Shown one piece after another: positions 62,779-64,000 of a stretch of DNA of 64,000 nt (positions are counted from its first letter, which is position 1; every line of letters begins with the position of its first letter). Below the pieces are notes generated by a model. It had not been told where the DNA came from. It made no database searches and worked only from the letters and a program-made list of their open reading frames with translations. Made by a program: the position numbers and the translations under genes. This DNA is from Prochilodus magdalenae (taxonomy: Eukaryota > Chordata > Actinopteri > Characiformes > Prochilodontidae). Location: assembly GCA_024036415.1 (NCBI GenBank), contig JAMWET010001101.1:334501-398500 (forward strand), in the 5' to 3' direction.

Positions 62779-62802
62779 GGCAGGAAAGAGCATCTGTGTC
62801 CA
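62779..62802 (-). CDS. eml3: EML3 candidate 24-base microexon
   Basis: GGCTGCAG before and GTGAGT after enclose 24 bases whose phase allows joining to 62540-62569, giving DTDALSC before RTQGSRR. The length is a multiple of three, so it could be an optional cassette. Splice signals are good but the protein match is weak. Confidence 0.35.
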
Positions 62803-64000
62803 CTGCAGCCGTATGACAATAAAAAGTGAGAGCCAAAAAAACAGTCTCACACTTGGCAGGCCAAGCTGTCTTGATTTCCGTCAAAACAGTGACGGTGATC
62901 TGTTTGGACGTATTACATAATGCAGGGTATTTTATAACCAGAGGATTTTTATGGGGAAGAAATCAGGCAGAAATGAAAAATGATTATTTTCCTGGGGTTG
63001 TTTTTATATTCATACTCTCTACTTGGTAAAAGCAGTCCCACCAGCCGAATCCTGGACTACAAAAAGAATGTTCATCCCTTCTGACAGGGTACTTTAGTCC
63101 AGGTCTGGGCCAGGTCAGTGTCAGTGCCTTTGCGTAGACATACAGTTGCTAAGACAATCTGAACCTGACAACATGTCCTAAAAGTGTCGGTATGATCCCA
63201 GAGGAATTCTAGCATGCTTCCAGGCCAGTCACTTCACATAACGGCACTTGCTTCCTTTTCCCAGCATTTCAGGATGCAGGCGACATCATGATCCAACATA
63301 TGCAAAAATGATAGGGGACAGACAGCACAGGGAAAACTCCAGCCATTAGGTTCTGGCTCTAGTGGCTGAGGAAAAAGCCATTCATCATTTCTGTCAGATA
63401 GCTATGAGTAGTGCGGTAACACACAACCAACCACAGCCAGTGAATTTCCAGCTGGAACCTGGAGCAACAAACTCTCCTGTGTCTGTTACTGCCGTAGAGT
63501 AGAACATATACGCGTGTCCCTGTGTGTGTAGGTGTGCGTTTAAACACGTGTCACCCTGTAAGGAAATAAAGAGGTTGGTCTACGGGGAGTCCTAAAGGCC
63601 TAACTGAGAATTTAATAAGGTATATAATACTTAAGTATTATTGGTCTATTACTGGATGAGGATGTAGGGTTAGGGTAACTTTCTGGCAGGCCAAATCAAA
63701 CATCCTTTTAGGCGAAATTTGGTTTGCCACATCTTGTGCATCCCTGATCCAAAAGTCCCTAGGATTTTTTTCTGAAACTGCAAGCAGCGTAATGATGACC
63801 TCTTAAAAACAAACGTCCTAAAAAGGATTCTCTGGAGCAATGTCACAGAACACTGAACCACTGAACACTGAACACAGAACAGAATTGCTTTAGGCTCCCT
63901 AAAGAACCTCACTGGGGTGGTACATTCAAAGGTTAGTTTCTATATCGTTAGTTGGGGAACGTGCTTGTAGAATAAATCGTACAGGGAGATGCGGAGGAAT
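62803..64000. other. Rightmost sequence, presumably EML3 5' intron
   Basis: No exon of the EML3 N-terminus is recognised here. The remaining 5' exons should be to the right. Confidence 0.45.

Noticed and set aside
1..64000. CRISPR arrays, operons or prokaryotic transfer
   Set aside because: No spaced direct repeats, no contiguous bacterial-type genes; every gene has spliceosomal introns.

Overview
This is a vertebrate nuclear window, almost certainly teleost. Genes are split by GT-AG introns, the sequence is AT-rich, and it carries microsatellites, a tRNA-derived SINE, a LINE relic, Tc1/mariner relics and several short inverted-repeat transposons of kinds common in fish. Some repeats resemble families I associate with otophysan fishes such as characins and catfishes; that placement is inference.

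Five protein-coding genes are supported, all on the minus strand and in a row. From right to left, which is the direction of transcription: EML3 (about 62.8-44.3 kb, 5' end beyond the window), MTA2 (41.2 kb to about 17-19 kb), a four-finger CCCH gene of the TTP/ZFP36 class most like fish cth1 (15.0-12.8 kb), TAF6L (about 12.2-6.4 kb) and a TWIK-type two-pore potassium channel most like KCNK7 (4.3 kb to beyond position 1). I rebuilt the splice structures by reading acceptors, donors and reading phase. TAF6L (643 codons), MTA2 (664) and cth1 (321) come out as complete open frames; EML3 is complete from the HELP motif to its stop; kcnk7 has its first exon and most of its second.

Layout: 1-4.4 kb, kcnk7 with a 3.6-kb intron holding a SINE; 4.4-6.4 kb, intergenic; 6.4-12.3 kb, TAF6L; 12.3-12.8 kb, a short intergenic gap with a small transposon; 12.8-15.4 kb, cth1 and its promoter; 15.4-17.1 kb, intergenic with one copy of a 249-bp mobile element; 17.1-41.7 kb, MTA2 with a 9.9-kb first intron; 41.7-44.3 kb, intergenic with a LINE relic; 44.3-64 kb, EML3 with two Tc1/mariner relics and one intron that is almost wholly purine in the transcript.

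The genes do not form an operon or one pathway. EML3 directly upstream of MTA2 in the same orientation, with TAF6L and KCNK7 nearby, matches the arrangement I recall on human 11q12-q13, so this is a conserved synteny block. MTA2 (NuRD) and TAF6L (SAGA) are both chromatin-complex subunits, cth1 should act in mRNA decay, EML3 binds microtubules and KCNK7 is a membrane protein. I found no prokaryote-like, CRISPR-like or clearly novel system. The most interesting leftovers are the 249-bp TA-flanked MITE family, a purine-only intron in EML3, a Z-DNA-prone repeat beside a TAF6L splice donor, AU-rich elements in the cth1 3' UTR, candidate microexons in EML3, and an unexplained plus-strand exon-like segment inside MTA2 intron 1.
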